A DNA stretch of 64,000 nt from VMDJ01 sp965659945 (GTDB lineage: Bacteria > Pseudomonadota > Gammaproteobacteria > Chromatiales > Chromatiaceae): positions 1-64,000 of the forward strand of contig CBFHYJ010000003.1 in NCBI GenBank assembly GCA_965659945.1, given 5' to 3'. This document shows, in pieces, positions 51,941-61,880 of the stretch. The notes under the pieces are model-generated. The model saw nothing but the letters and a program-made list of their open reading frames with translations. It searched no databases and was not told the origin of the DNA. Position numbers and translations under genes: made by a program. Numbering within the stretch: position 1 is the first letter of the stretch; the number at the start of each line of letters is the position of its first letter.

Positions 51941-52189
51941 ATGTTTGATCCAAAGATTTTTGACGACCTATCGCGCAAGCTAGTTGATGGTCTACCTTCC
52001 GGCCTGCAATCGCTGCAGGGTGACGTTGAGCGCAATATCAAAGCCTCTTTAGAGGCTGCCTTACGTCAGATGAACTTAGTTTCACGTGATGAGTTCGAGA
52101 TTCAACAAGCGATCTTGATACGCACACGCGAGAAGGTTGACGCTCTCGAAACACGCGTTGCCGAGTTAGAAGCGCAACTTAAATCCTGA
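51941..52189 (+). CDS. ubiK: Ubiquinone biosynthesis accessory factor UbiK (BMFP domain)
   Basis: The ATG at 51941 has GGAG eight bases upstream; a TTG at 51935 is less likely. The 82-residue protein reads MFDPKIFDDLSRKLVDGLP, then an amphipathic helix and a C-terminal trimeric coiled coil (about 55-82, EKVDALETRVAELEAQL). UbiK helps hydroxylation and assembly steps of aerobic ubiquinone synthesis with UbiJ. The neighbourhood with glnK-amtB matches Pseudomonas. Confidence 0.92.
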   Translation: MFDPKIFDDLSRKLVDGLPSGLQSLQGDVERNIKASLEAALRQMNLVSRDEFEIQQAILIRTREKVDALETRVAELEAQLKS

Positions 52190-52279
52190 GGAATCACCTG
52201 TAAGCGTCGTTACCGAGAGTTTCAATGCTCTTGGATTCACACATGCTACCGATGTGCGAAGCACGTACACTTCGCCCCC

Positions 52280-54172
52280 ATGTTGCACCTTGACCACATT
52301 GCTATCCGCCGCGGACCTCGTCTGCTGTTTAGAGATGCCAGCTTTCAGATCCATCCAGGTAAAAAAGTCGGCATCACCGGCGCTAATGGCACAGGCAAGT
52401 CATCTCTGTTTGCGCTCATTCTTGGTGAGCTAAGCGCCGATACGGGTGATCTCCATAAACCCGCCGATTGGATCATTGCGCACTTAGCCCAAGAGGTACC
52501 AGCGACTCACCAGGAAGCGATTGAGTATGTGATTGATGGTGATGCACCACTTCGCGCATTAGAGCAATCCCTGGCTCACGCAGAACAACACGGTCAAGGT
52601 GAACACATTGCGCATCTGCATGCGGAGATGGATCACATCGGCGGTTACCAGGCACGAAGTCGTGCCGCCCAACTGATGGCAGGCCTAGGCTTTGCATCGA
52701 GTGATACACAGCTACCCTTGGATAGTTTTTCTGGTGGCTGGCGTATGCGACTGAATCTCGCGCGCACCTTAATGTGTCGTTCTGATTTACTTTTGCTTGA
52801 CGAGCCCACCAACCACCTCGATCTCGATGCAGTGATTTGGTTAGAAGATTGGTTGAAAGCTTATCGTGGCACCTTGTTACTTATCTCTCACGACCGTGAC
52901 TTCCTAGATTCGGTCTGCGATCAGATTCTGCATCTTGAGCAAAACAAAGCGACGCTCTATTCAGGCAACTACACCGCATTCGAACGCATTCGCACTGAAC
53001 GTTTAGCTAACCAACAAGCCAGCTTTGAAAAACAACAACGCGAAGTGGCGCACATGCGCTCGTTTGTTGAGCGCTTCCGTGCAAAAGCCACCAAGGCCAA
53101 ACAAGCACAAAGCCGTTTAAAAGCGCTTGAGCGGATGGAGCTGATTGCACCTGCGCATGTTGACTCACCTTTCGCTTTTAGCTTTAAACCGCCGAAGAAA
53201 AACCCACACCCTTTGTTGCAGCTGCATGACAGTGCTGTGAGCTATGGCGACAAAGCCATCTTCAGTAAAGCAAACAGCATCTTGGGGCCGGGTGATCGTA
53301 TTGGCTTACTGGGTCCTAACGGTGCAGGTAAGTCGACCTTTATTAAATTACTTGCGGGCGAGCTCAGCACGCAGACTGGCGAGCGCATCGAAGCCAAAGA
53401 TCTACAGCTAGGCTATTTCGCGCAACATCAACTTGAACAGCTACATCCACAACACACACCGGTAGAACATCTTCAGCAACTTGATCCACAGATTGGTGAA
53501 CAAGATGCGCGTGACTACCTAGGTGGTTTTGGTTTTATTGACGACAAAGCATTAGAGAAGGTTGAGCCCTTCTCGGGCGGCGAGAAGTCTCGTTTGGCAT
53601 TGGCCTTGGTCGTATATCAACGTCCCAATCTTTTATTGCTCGACGAGCCGACTAACCATCTTGACCTTGATATGCGCCAAGCACTTGCCACTGCTTTGCA
53701 AAGCTTTGAAGGCGCGATGGTTATCGTCTCGCACGACCGTCACTTATTACGCACTTGCTGTGACCAGTTATGGCTAGTGCATGATCAGCGTGTCGATGAG
53801 TTCGCCGAAGATCTCGACAGTTATCCGCGTTGGCTAGCTAAACAAATTGCGCCAAAGCTGGATGACAAACCAAGCAATACCGCGTCACGTAAAGATCAAA
53901 AGCGTCTTGAAGCCAAGCGTCGCCAAAAGCTCAGCCCACTAAAAAAGAAGATCATTCAAGCGGAAGAGTTGATGAAGTCACTCCAAGCCGATGTTGCTGC
54001 GCTTGAGCAAAAACTCTCCGATAACGACCTCTATGATGCGTCACGTAAAGAGGACCTCACTAAAGTACTTGCCGAAAAAGCACGCGTTGATGCTGCGCTA
54101 GAAGATGCCGAGTTCGCTTGGTTCCAAGCCGAAGAGCAATTAGAAAATCTGCTGCAAGAATTAGAAGATTAA
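52280..54172 (+). CDS. yheS: ABC-F family ATPase YheS
   Basis: 630 residues: two ABC ATPase domains with Walker A GANGTGKS (34-41) and GPNGAGKST, signatures FSGGWRMRLNLA and FSGGEKSRLALA, and identical LLLLDEPTNHLDLD Walker B strings. The inter-domain linker (RFRAKATKAKQAQSRLKALERMELIAPAHVD) matches E. coli YheS closely. The C-terminal 100 residues are a charged coiled coil. ABC-F proteins act on the ribosome, often relieving stalling; the role of YheS itself is less settled. No membrane partner is expected. Confidence 0.93.
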   Translation: MLHLDHIAIRRGPRLLFRDASFQIHPGKKVGITGANGTGKSSLFALILGELSADTGDLHKPADWIIAHLAQEVPATHQEAIEYVIDGDAPLRALEQSLAHAEQHGQGEHIAHLHAEMDHIGGYQARSRAAQLMAGLGFASSDTQLPLDSFSGGWRMRLNLARTLMCRSDLLLLDEPTNHLDLDAVIWLEDWLKAYRGTLLLISHDRDFLDSVCDQILHLEQNKATLYSGNYTAFERIRTERLANQQASFEKQQREVAHMRSFVERFRAKATKAKQAQSRLKALERMELIAPAHVDSPFAFSFKPPKKNPHPLLQLHDSAVSYGDKAIFSKANSILGPGDRIGLLGPNGAGKSTFIKLLAGELSTQTGERIEAKDLQLGYFAQHQLEQLHPQHTPVEHLQQLDPQIGEQDARDYLGGFGFIDDKALEKVEPFSGGEKSRLALALVVYQRPNLLLLDEPTNHLDLDMRQALATALQSFEGAMVIVSHDRHLLRTCCDQLWLVHDQRVDEFAEDLDSYPRWLAKQIAPKLDDKPSNTASRKDQKRLEAKRRQKLSPLKKKIIQAEELMKSLQADVAALEQKLSDNDLYDASRKEDLTKVLAEKARVDAALEDAEFAWFQAEEQLENLLQELED

Positions 54173-54210
54173 GCACTCGCCTTCTACCGCACTTCCGCTA
54201 AAGTGCCTGC

Positions 54211-55560
54211 ATGAATACGCAAGATACCCTAGCTAACGTCTCCAGACTCACCGCTTTTTGGTACTGGCTAAAGCTCGGCTTTATCAGCTTTGGCGGCCCT
54301 GCCGGTCAAATCGCGATGATGCACCAAGAACTGGTTGAGAAACGCCGTTGGATTTCTGAGCGTCGTTTTTTACACGCGCTTAACTACACCATGGTGCTCC
54401 CCGGACCTGAGGCACAACAACTCGCCGCCTATATGGGTTGGCTGATGCACGGCACATTCGGCGGCATCGTTGCAGGCACATTATTTGTCTTACCTTCTTT
54501 ACTGATCTTGATCGCACTGACTTGGGCTTACTTAAGCTTTGGTCACCTCGATAGTGTTGCAGGCATCTTGTACGGCATTAAACCTGCGGTCGTGGCGATC
54601 GTGTTATTTGCTGCCTATCGCATCGGCATGAAAACCTTGCGTCATGGCTTCTTAATGACGATCGCGCTAGCCGCGTTTGTTGGATTATTTGTTTTTCATA
54701 TCAGCTTTCCCTACATCATCATTGCCGCGGCAGTGATAGGTTGGGTTGGTCATCACTTTATTCCGGATGCGTTTAAAGCGTCAGGCGGGCATGGTGCTTC
54801 GGGTGAGCAGCACGGCAAAGCGCTGATTGATGACGATACCCCACCCCCAAGCTGGGCAGCCTTTAGCTGGGCAAGCAGCCTGTTCAAATTGGCGGTTGGT
54901 TTAATGCTCTGGCTTCTTGTTGAAGGGGCTTTGTATCTCAGCTTTGGTTGGCAAGGTCCTCTGACACAGATGGGCTGGTTCTTTACCAAAGCCGCCTTAG
55001 TCACCTTTGGTGGCGCTTATGCCGTATTGCCTTATGTCTATCAAGGCAGCGTGAATGAGTATCAATGGCTCAGCGCGACACAAATGATGGACGGCTTAGC
55101 GCTCGGTGAAACCACGCCTGGCCCACTGATCATGATCGTTGCCTTTATTGGTTTTGTTGGCGGCTGGACTAAAGAACTGTTTGGACCTGAAGCGCAGCTT
55201 CTCGCCGGTGCAGCGGGTGCTAGCGTTGCAACCCTGTTTACCTTTTTGCCGTCATTTATCTTTATCTTAATTGGCGCGCCATTGGTCGAGCATACGCGTA
55301 ACGATATGAAACTCTCAGCACCGCTCACCGCAATCACAGCGGCAGTCGTGGGGGTGATTGTGAACCTTGCGACCTTCTTTGCATGGCATGTGTTTTGGCC
55401 GCAAGGCACTGAGGTAGCACCTTTTGCTGGCAGCTTAGATATCACGGCTATCGTGATTGCCTTGGTCGCTTTCTTCGCGTTATCTCGCTTTAAACAAAGT
55501 GTGATGCGGGTTATCGGCGCAAGCGCGATCGCGGGCTTGGTAATTCAAGCCGTGCTTTAG
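54211..55560 (+). CDS. chrA: Chromate transporter ChrA
   Basis: 449 residues with two tandem CHR domains: the N-terminal half has FISFGGPAGQIAMMHQELVEKRRW and the C-terminal half ALVTFGGAYAVLPYVYQ and ETTPGPLIMIVAFIGFVGG. Ten or more membrane spans are predicted. The family exports chromate or sulfate-like oxyanions. It follows yheS by 38 bases and is convergent with the TauE/SafE exporter gene, overlapping four bases. Confidence 0.93.
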   Translation: MNTQDTLANVSRLTAFWYWLKLGFISFGGPAGQIAMMHQELVEKRRWISERRFLHALNYTMVLPGPEAQQLAAYMGWLMHGTFGGIVAGTLFVLPSLLILIALTWAYLSFGHLDSVAGILYGIKPAVVAIVLFAAYRIGMKTLRHGFLMTIALAAFVGLFVFHISFPYIIIAAAVIGWVGHHFIPDAFKASGGHGASGEQHGKALIDDDTPPPSWAAFSWASSLFKLAVGLMLWLLVEGALYLSFGWQGPLTQMGWFFTKAALVTFGGAYAVLPYVYQGSVNEYQWLSATQMMDGLALGETTPGPLIMIVAFIGFVGGWTKELFGPEAQLLAGAAGASVATLFTFLPSFIFILIGAPLVEHTRNDMKLSAPLTAITAAVVGVIVNLATFFAWHVFWPQGTEVAPFAGSLDITAIVIALVAFFALSRFKQSVMRVIGASAIAGLVIQAVL

Positions 55561-56321
55561 TGAGTTGTCGCTAACAGCTGCCATAAACCAAAGGCTGATA
55601 CGACCAACAAACCGATGCCGAGATAACGCTTCACTTCTGCTGCGTTATGCCCAATCAGATGTTTGTGGAAACGTAAGCCGACAAAATGGCCAATCGCTGC
55701 AGGTAGGATTAAATACAGCGCCCATTCAAATTGCAGATCGACATCAAAGATGACAAAGGCCGCCATCTTGATCAGCACGAGCAAGAACCAAATCACAAAT
55801 AAGGTATCGCGATAAGCGGTCAACACCACTTCTTTGATAGCCACCGCAGCAATCAACGGTGCGCCGACCAATGAGGCACCGCTGACATAGCCACCGATCA
55901 CTAACAGCCCGCGATCCCACCATTTTGAGTCGCCGCGGAAATCGCGTTTGAGTATCCAGGCGATCGCATAGAAGGCCGTAATCGCAAAGACAAAGATCGC
56001 CATCCAACGGGCCGGCAAACTGATCAAGCCAATCACGCCGAGTAACTTGGGTAGCAGCATCCAACCCATCGAGCGTTTCACAAAGCCCCAATCGATATGC
56101 TTAAGACGACCGGCTGCCGTGGTGGATGAAAAGATCAACAAGTGCCACGCAACGATCGGCAAGAAGAGCAAAGGATCATCACGGATTAAAAGCAACAAAG
56201 GCATGCTGAGTGCCGCGCCACCAAAGCCGATAGCCGTGCGAACAAAACCTGACCACACAAAAATAGCGATGATCAAAATCCATTCAGTCGTTGAAAAGTC
56301 CACACCTAGCTCCAGCAGCAA
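55557..56321 (-). CDS. TauE/SafE-family (TSUP) anion exporter
   Basis: 254 residues with 7-8 membrane spans and the family pattern GFVRTAIGFGGAALSMPLLLL (repeat 1) and GGYVSGASLVGAPLIAAV (repeat 2). Members export sulfite, sulfoacetate or thiosulfate, or import other organosulfur anions; the substrate is not assignable here. It is not obviously in an operon: the DUF1415 gene starts 61 bases upstream on the same strand. Confidence 0.9.
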   Translation of the reverse strand: MLLELGVDFSTTEWILIIAIFVWSGFVRTAIGFGGAALSMPLLLLIRDDPLLFLPIVAWHLLIFSSTTAAGRLKHIDWGFVKRSMGWMLLPKLLGVIGLISLPARWMAIFVFAITAFYAIAWILKRDFRGDSKWWDRGLLVIGGYVSGASLVGAPLIAAVAIKEVVLTAYRDTLFVIWFLLVLIKMAAFVIFDVDLQFEWALYLILPAAIGHFVGLRFHKHLIGHNAAEVKRYLGIGLLVVSAFGLWQLLATTH

Positions 56322-56382
56322 TGTGCACGCATTGTGTCATGCAATCTGACACTTAGAACATTACGAATGCCAATAAATCGGC

Positions 56383-56931
56383 TTAGTAGGTCGATGAAAA
56401 GCTGAACAGCTTTTGAATCTCTTCCTTCGACTTGCCACGGAAGTGCGCCATGTTGCGCTCGGGAATCATCTCAGGCTTTGGAAAACGTTTTAGTGCAGCC
56501 GCCATCGGGCCTTCACGCAAATAATGGAACACCGGGTAAGGCGCACGATTGGTCCAGTTGGCATGATCGTCTGCCTCATTACCATCGAACACATACTTAG
56601 GATGAAAGCTGGCTAACTGCACCTCGCCAGATAGGCCCGCATCTTCAATCGCTTGCTCACATGCACCTAAGCACTCGAGGTACTCATCGAAATCACCCAA
56701 AGCATAAGGCACAACCAGTGCCGCACTTTCGAGATGCTCACCATGATCTGAGGCAAAGTGCTGCAGGCCACCTAAGAAATCTTGATACGCACCTTCGAAT
56801 GAATCGGCTTGGCTCATTTGCATGGCAAAGTGATTATTCAAAATCGAAGTGCGTGCAAACGGACATAAGCCCTCGCCCATCACGATTTGATTAATCCAAT
56901 GCTGCATTGCTTGCATCACTTCTTGGCTCAT
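56383..56931 (-). CDS. DUF1415 family protein
   Basis: 182 residues with MQHWINQIVMGEGLCPFARTSILNNHF at the start, a CPF motif typical of DUF1415, and ASFHPKYVFDGNEADDHANWTNRAPYPVFHYLREG in the middle. No signal peptide or membrane segment is present. The function of DUF1415 is unknown. It overlaps the MOSC-protein gene by four bases and is thus translationally coupled to it. Confidence 0.9.
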   Translation of the reverse strand: MSQEVMQAMQHWINQIVMGEGLCPFARTSILNNHFAMQMSQADSFEGAYQDFLGGLQHFASDHGEHLESAALVVPYALGDFDEYLECLGACEQAIEDAGLSGEVQLASFHPKYVFDGNEADDHANWTNRAPYPVFHYLREGPMAAALKRFPKPEMIPERNMAHFRGKSKEEIQKLFSFSSTY

Positions 56932-57713
56932 GCGATTACCTCAACTGTGTCATTCAGGCAGAGGATACCCGAATTACGTTGGATCACGTTCTGGCCAAAG
57001 AACACTTTGTTGTCACGCTTTCTGTGTTTAGCCAAACCTTCGAGCACCGCCTGTTCTTTTTCTGCGCTGTATAAATTCACACTAGGGATAACGCAACGCG
57101 AACAAGGCTTCACCAGATCAAACAAAATGCCGCCGATACGAATGGTCTTCCAACCATCCTCAGCATAAGGCTCACAATCTGCGACCACGATGTTCGGGCG
57201 AAAACGCTCCATTTCAACCGGCGTTTTAAGTTTGCTATTCAGGTCTTCAAGCGAGGCTTCACTGATTAATAACAGCGGAAAGCCATCGGCAAAACTGACC
57301 TGATCACCTTCTTGCGCATAGCGCATATCCACCTGACGCAAAGCAGTTTCAGGCATATAAACCAAATGTACTGGCTGCTCTAACCACTCACTCAACACCG
57401 CATCAATCGATGCCTCAACACCAACGGCTTGGCATTGGTCTTCCCACACAGTGACCTCAATCAGCTTGTCGGCCGAGGGTGCTGGCACGCTGAGTAATTG
57501 ATCATTGAAGCAAAGACGCAGCTCACCTTCTTCAAGTACGGCAAAGATCTTCACCATGTTAGGCAACTGACGTTGTGTGAGAAATTGATACTGATCGCCA
57601 ACTATCATCCAACGACGATCACCAAACAAACCGCCGGCCACCAATGGCAGCATTGGTGGTTGTAAGCCGCGACAGGATTTAACAGGATATTGCCAAAGTT
57701 GAGAGATATGCAT
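56928..57713 (-). CDS. MOSC-domain protein (YcbX-like)
   Basis: 261 residues: an N-terminal beta-barrel MOSC_N domain (about 1-115, ISQLWQYPVKSCRG) and a C-terminal MOSC domain (about 125-258) with KPCSRCVIPSV carrying the molybdenum-cofactor-ligating cysteine. Such proteins bind the molybdenum cofactor or act as N-hydroxylated-compound reductases (YcbX). No ferredoxin domain is present, unlike full-length YcbX. It heads a two-gene unit with the DUF1415 gene. Confidence 0.9.
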   Translation of the reverse strand: MHISQLWQYPVKSCRGLQPPMLPLVAGGLFGDRRWMIVGDQYQFLTQRQLPNMVKIFAVLEEGELRLCFNDQLLSVPAPSADKLIEVTVWEDQCQAVGVEASIDAVLSEWLEQPVHLVYMPETALRQVDMRYAQEGDQVSFADGFPLLLISEASLEDLNSKLKTPVEMERFRPNIVVADCEPYAEDGWKTIRIGGILFDLVKPCSRCVIPSVNLYSAEKEQAVLEGLAKHRKRDNKVFFGQNVIQRNSGILCLNDTVEVIA

Positions 57714-57757
57714 TTTAATGAAGTAGTTTCTTGCTTGTGGTTAGCGCCTTACTGTAA

Positions 57758-58429
57758 ATGAAAAACATCCTTCTTATTAAAAAGATACCTACAGTCAGCT
57801 GGAGCTCACACCATCCACTAAACTTTACGCCTCGTCCTCTTACACTATTCTTTCTTTGCATGGGTTTGATGATTTTTGGTATTGGAGAGGCGCTGCTGAT
57901 TAATAGCCATCTCGGCGTAAGTCCATGGACGGTACTCGCACAAGGCGTCAGCCTATCCACATCACAAAGCATTGGATGGTCGACCTTTTATATCAGTATC
58001 GTAGTTCTTTCATTATGGCTGCCACTTAAACAAGTGCCAGGCATCGGGACCTTATTAAATGCCATTATTATTGCTGCCAGCATCGAACTTTCATTGCCTT
58101 TGTTGCCAAAACCAGCCACGTTTGAATTTCAATTACTGCAAAGTATGCTTGGGATCTTTGTTGTAGGGTTTGGAAGTGGTATTTATTTAATAGCGCATCT
58201 AGGCGCCGGGCCTCGAGATGGCTTGATGACTGGACTACAACGTATATCTGAACTGCCCATGGCATGGGTGAGAACGATCATTGAGCTCATTGTCGTTATC
58301 ACAGGATGGTTCCTTGGAGGAACCGTGGGCATTGGCACCCTTTTATTTGCCATCGTGATAGGGCCGGCGGTTTCGTTGGGTCTTGCAACAGTTAAGTATG
58401 CATTTCAATCTGCTGAGAACGGTGAGTAA
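57758..58429 (+). CDS. YczE/YyaS/YitT-like integral membrane protein
   Basis: 223 residues with five or six membrane spans and the Gly-rich motifs GIGEALLINSHLGVSPWTVLAQG and GIYLIAHLGAGPRDGLMTGL, which are the duplicated LGxxPW/GPRDG motif of the YczE family. The molecular function is unknown. It lies 55 bases before the dehydrogenase gene on the same strand. The N-terminal 25 residues are polar and Lys/Pro-rich, and the true start could be further downstream. Confidence 0.8.
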   Translation: MKNILLIKKIPTVSWSSHHPLNFTPRPLTLFFLCMGLMIFGIGEALLINSHLGVSPWTVLAQGVSLSTSQSIGWSTFYISIVVLSLWLPLKQVPGIGTLLNAIIIAASIELSLPLLPKPATFEFQLLQSMLGIFVVGFGSGIYLIAHLGAGPRDGLMTGLQRISELPMAWVRTIIELIVVITGWFLGGTVGIGTLLFAIVIGPAVSLGLATVKYAFQSAENGE

Positions 58430-58484
58430 TTCGGCAAACCTTTTTGCTTCTGGCATGATGTAAGAAATCACCCGGACTCCTGCT

Positions 58485-59675
58485 GTGTTTAATCAAGACT
58501 TTCAAATCGCCCGCTTACCTGCCGTGCAGTTTGCTGCTGGCGCAATTGATAAGCTGCCCTCTCTGCTACTGCCCTACACCGACAACATTCTCCTAGTCAC
58601 AGGCAAAGCGGCTTTTACCGACTCACCTCGCTGGCAGACCCTTACTCAGGCACTGAATGCTACCGGTCGTACCTGGCACCATGTGCGCATTAGCGATGAG
58701 CCTTCACCCGAGCAGATCGATACGCTAGTGAAAGAACATCATGGTCATCAGATTGGTGTGATTGCGGCGATTGGCGGTGGCAGCGTGCTTGATGCCGCCA
58801 AAGCGATTGCTGGCTTATTACCCTCAGGCGACTCGGTACTCGACTACCTTGAAGGCGTGGGTAAAGGGTTGACCTACCAAGGCCCAGCATTGCCGTGGAT
58901 TGCTGTACCCACCACCGCCGGTACCGGTAGCGAGGCGACAAAAAATGCGGTGCTCTCATTACGCGGCGAAGGCGGTTATAAAAAATCCTTCCGCGATGAA
59001 CAACTTGTTGCACAAGTCGCCTTAATCGATCCTGACCTGCTCGATACCTGCTCACAAGCTCAGCTAGCAGCGAATGGTATGGACGCCTTTACTCAACTGC
59101 TCGAATCGTGGGTATCGCTTGGTGCCAGTCCCTTTACCGATGCCTTATCAAGTCATGCAATGGCGATCTTCCGTGATGGTTTTTGGCCGGCGTACAACAA
59201 CGACGAACATGCTAGCGAAGGTCGCGCCAAGATGGCTTATGCCTCGATGATTTCCGGCATCACGCTCGCACAAGCCGGTTTGGGTTCAGTGCATGGCTTA
59301 GCTGCACCGCTCGGCGCTTTCTTTCCTGCGCCACATGGCGAAGTCTGCGGCACGCTCTTAGCTGCCGCAACCAAAGCCAACATCGAGATCATGCGTCGAC
59401 GGGATAATCAAAACCCAGCGCTGGTGAAATATGCCGAAGCCGGTGTGCTTCTAAGTAATCGTTATGTCTCGAGTGCAGAAGAAGCACAAGACACGCTAAT
59501 TGAAGTGCTCGAAGACTGGCAAGAAAAGCTGCAGCTGCCGCGCTTGTCTGCTTATGGCATGACCGAAGCGGATATTGATCGCGTAGTGAAGAATGCCCGC
59601 GGTAACAGCATGAAGACCAATCCGGTTCAGCTCACTAATGGTGAATTAGCCGCGTTGATTCAATCGAGGTTATAA
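58485..59675 (+). CDS. Iron-containing alcohol dehydrogenase
   Basis: The GTG at 58485 gives 396 residues. The N-terminal NAD-binding half contains IGGGSVLDAAKAIAG and VPTTAGTGSEATKN; the C-terminal metal-binding half has GSVHGLAAPLGAFFPAPHGEVCG, with the Asp and His ligands of the Fe site. Family members oxidise or reduce short-chain alcohols, lactaldehyde or sugars; the substrate is unclear. It precedes the ycgL-serB group by about 60 bases. Confidence 0.9.
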   Translation: MFNQDFQIARLPAVQFAAGAIDKLPSLLLPYTDNILLVTGKAAFTDSPRWQTLTQALNATGRTWHHVRISDEPSPEQIDTLVKEHHGHQIGVIAAIGGGSVLDAAKAIAGLLPSGDSVLDYLEGVGKGLTYQGPALPWIAVPTTAGTGSEATKNAVLSLRGEGGYKKSFRDEQLVAQVALIDPDLLDTCSQAQLAANGMDAFTQLLESWVSLGASPFTDALSSHAMAIFRDGFWPAYNNDEHASEGRAKMAYASMISGITLAQAGLGSVHGLAAPLGAFFPAPHGEVCGTLLAAATKANIEIMRRRDNQNPALVKYAEAGVLLSNRYVSSAEEAQDTLIEVLEDWQEKLQLPRLSAYGMTEADIDRVVKNARGNSMKTNPVQLTNGELAALIQSRL

Positions 59676-59734
59676 GCGGCAACAACACACATCGGGTAAA
59701 CTGCACACATTGTTAGTTTGCTAAACCCTATGCC

Positions 59735-59998
59735 ATGAATTGCTGGATCTACCGCAGCCCGAAAAAAGACGAGATGTACCTGTACCTCGCCAAGGAAGAT
59801 GATTTTGATGCCGTGCCTGAAGAGCTTCTCAAGCGTTTTGGTGCCCCTGCGCAAATCATGGCGCTTGAGCTCACGCCTGAGCGCAAATTAGCCCGTGAAG
59901 ATGTGCAGAAGGTTAAAGCAAATCTTGCGGATAAAGGCTATCACCTACAAATGCCACCGACCCTTGTGCCTGACCTGTATCACGGGAATGAAGACTGA
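59735..59998 (+). CDS. ycgL: YcgL-domain protein
   Basis: 87 residues with the YcgL pattern MNCWIYRSPKKDEMYLYL, LLKRFGAPAQIMALEL and GYHLQMPPTLVPDLYHG. The small alpha/beta protein has no established function; in several gammaproteobacteria it is found near cell-division or RNase D genes. Here it is coupled to serB by a one-base stop/start overlap. Confidence 0.9.
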   Translation: MNCWIYRSPKKDEMYLYLAKEDDFDAVPEELLKRFGAPAQIMALELTPERKLAREDVQKVKANLADKGYHLQMPPTLVPDLYHGNED

Positions 59999-61200
59999 TG
60001 AGTCACCTACTTTCTGTATCGCTACTCAGTGATCGCTCTGCTGAGCATCTGCAACAATTACTCGATGCCTTAAAGACACTCGATGCGCGCATCGTGGATG
60101 TGCAACAACACGAAGGGCACTTTACTGGCTTTGCTAGCTTAGTGATTGACACCCCCTCAGATCACAATCTTGAGAGCGTAAAGCAGCGCCTTGATGCTCA
60201 AGCGGGCTTGAGTGATGCGCAAATCGATCTGCAAGAGCTCTCGCCGGATGACTTTGCTCATCTGCAAGCGGGTGAAACTGCACCGCGTTTTATCGCCACG
60301 CTGTTAGGTCGCACCCTGTCACCTGACAATATTCAGCAAGTGATCAGCGTCGCGCTGCAGCATGGCTTGCGCCTTGAACGTATTCGCCGCTTGTCTGAAA
60401 ACTTATCGGTTAATGCCGAGCGCGCCTGTGTGGAGTTAGCACTGGTGGGTGAGGTCAAAGATATTACGGCTGTACGCAAAGATGTTTTGGCGATCAGCCA
60501 AGCTTCTGACATCGATATCGCGATTCAAGAGGATGATATCTACCGTCGTCATCGCCGCTTGGTGGTGTTTGATATGGATTCGACGCTGATTAAATGTGAA
60601 GTGATCGATGAGCTTGCACGTGCTGCCGGCACGGTTGATGAGGTAGCTAAGATCACAGCAGCGGCAATGCGCGGCGAGATTCCGTTTGATGAAAGTTTCC
60701 GTACGCGTCTTGGCACTTTAAAGGGCTTGGATGAAACCGTGCTGAAAAATATCGCCGAGAATCTTCCGATCATGGAAGGTGCTGACCGTTTAATGAAAAC
60801 GCTGAAAGGTCTTGGCTACAAAGTGGGCATCCTTTCGGGTGGCTTTGAGTATTTCGCCGAGCACTTGAAAGTGCGTTGGGGTATTGATTGCATCTCGGCG
60901 AACAAGCTGGAGATTGTCGATGGCAAGATGACCGGTGAAGTGAAAGGCCAGATCATCAATGGTGATGAAAAAGCGCGCCGCTTAAAGATGATGGCTGAAG
61001 AAGCCGGCTTTGATATGGCACAAACCGTGGCCGTTGGCGATGGCGCGAATGATTTACCGATGCTAAGCATTGCGGGCTTAGGCGTGGCGTTTCACGCCAA
61101 ACCATTGGTGCAAGAAAAAGCCAAACATAGCGTTTCAACCCTAGGCTTAGATGCCTTGCTCTACTTATTAGGTATTGCTGACCGCGATATCGACGCATGA
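59998..61200 (+). CDS. serB: Phosphoserine phosphatase SerB
   Basis: 400 residues: an N-terminal pair of ACT-like regulatory domains (about 1-175) and a HAD phosphatase core with nucleophile Asp192 in FDMDSTLIKCEVIDELA, GGFEYFAEHL and VAVGDGANDLPMLSIAG. It makes serine from phosphoserine, the last step of the phosphorylated serine pathway. Its stop overlaps the start of the next gene by four bases. Confidence 0.96.
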   Translation: MSHLLSVSLLSDRSAEHLQQLLDALKTLDARIVDVQQHEGHFTGFASLVIDTPSDHNLESVKQRLDAQAGLSDAQIDLQELSPDDFAHLQAGETAPRFIATLLGRTLSPDNIQQVISVALQHGLRLERIRRLSENLSVNAERACVELALVGEVKDITAVRKDVLAISQASDIDIAIQEDDIYRRHRRLVVFDMDSTLIKCEVIDELARAAGTVDEVAKITAAAMRGEIPFDESFRTRLGTLKGLDETVLKNIAENLPIMEGADRLMKTLKGLGYKVGILSGGFEYFAEHLKVRWGIDCISANKLEIVDGKMTGEVKGQIINGDEKARRLKMMAEEAGFDMAQTVAVGDGANDLPMLSIAGLGVAFHAKPLVQEKAKHSVSTLGLDALLYLLGIADRDIDA

Positions 61201-61880
61201 AAACGCCGCTGATCTTATTACTGGTCATTGCGGCCGTATTGGGTGGTTCGCTGTTGTTAAAAGAACCCAATAACGAGATCAGTCACCGTAATGATCTGCC
61301 GTGGATGGTCACGGTGAATACCGACGGCACTTTGGGTGTGTTTGACCTAACGCTCGGTACTAGCACCGTTACCGACGCGGTGAAAAAATTTGGGCATATC
61401 GAAGATGCGGCTTTGTTTCGGCATCAAGATGGCACGCTCGATCTTGAGCTCTATTTTGGCTCTGTGATGCTAGGGCCGATTAAAGCCAAGATTGTGTCGC
61501 GTTTGGATGTGCCGCAAAACAAGCTCAACGAATTAATCACGCTAAACCCTGAACGTGAAGGCTCGCCGACGGGTGATTGGAAGTTTGCGCTACGCAATTA
61601 CGATCGCGAATGGCTTGCTCAACAAAAATTACTCAACTTAAGCTACATCCCCGGCACGCGAAGCTTAGATCATGCGTTCTTTTTAAAACGCTTTGGTGAG
61701 CCTGCGATGATGCTGCAAGAAAGTGAGCATGCAGTGAGCTGGTTCTACCCTGAGAAAGGCTTATCGATCTTGATCGATCAGGAAGCTTACGAGGTGATTG
61801 AGTACATTCAGCCTTCGCGCTTCTCACTGGCTGAAGGCGCTGTCGCGTTTGACAAAGCGAGCTTACCCGCCGCGAACTAA
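61197..61880 (+). CDS. Hypothetical membrane-anchored protein downstream of serB
   Basis: 227 residues with an N-terminal membrane span or signal anchor (MKTPLILLLVIAAVLGGSLLL, about 4-21) and a soluble remainder facing the periplasm. The body looks like a mixed alpha/beta domain (FDLTLGTSTVTDAVKKFG, RSLDHAFFLKRFGEP). No cysteine or metal motif suggests an activity. It is translationally coupled to serB by four bases. I recognise it only as a conserved-type unknown. Confidence 0.7.
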   Translation: MKTPLILLLVIAAVLGGSLLLKEPNNEISHRNDLPWMVTVNTDGTLGVFDLTLGTSTVTDAVKKFGHIEDAALFRHQDGTLDLELYFGSVMLGPIKAKIVSRLDVPQNKLNELITLNPEREGSPTGDWKFALRNYDREWLAQQKLLNLSYIPGTRSLDHAFFLKRFGEPAMMLQESEHAVSWFYPEKGLSILIDQEAYEVIEYIQPSRFSLAEGAVAFDKASLPAAN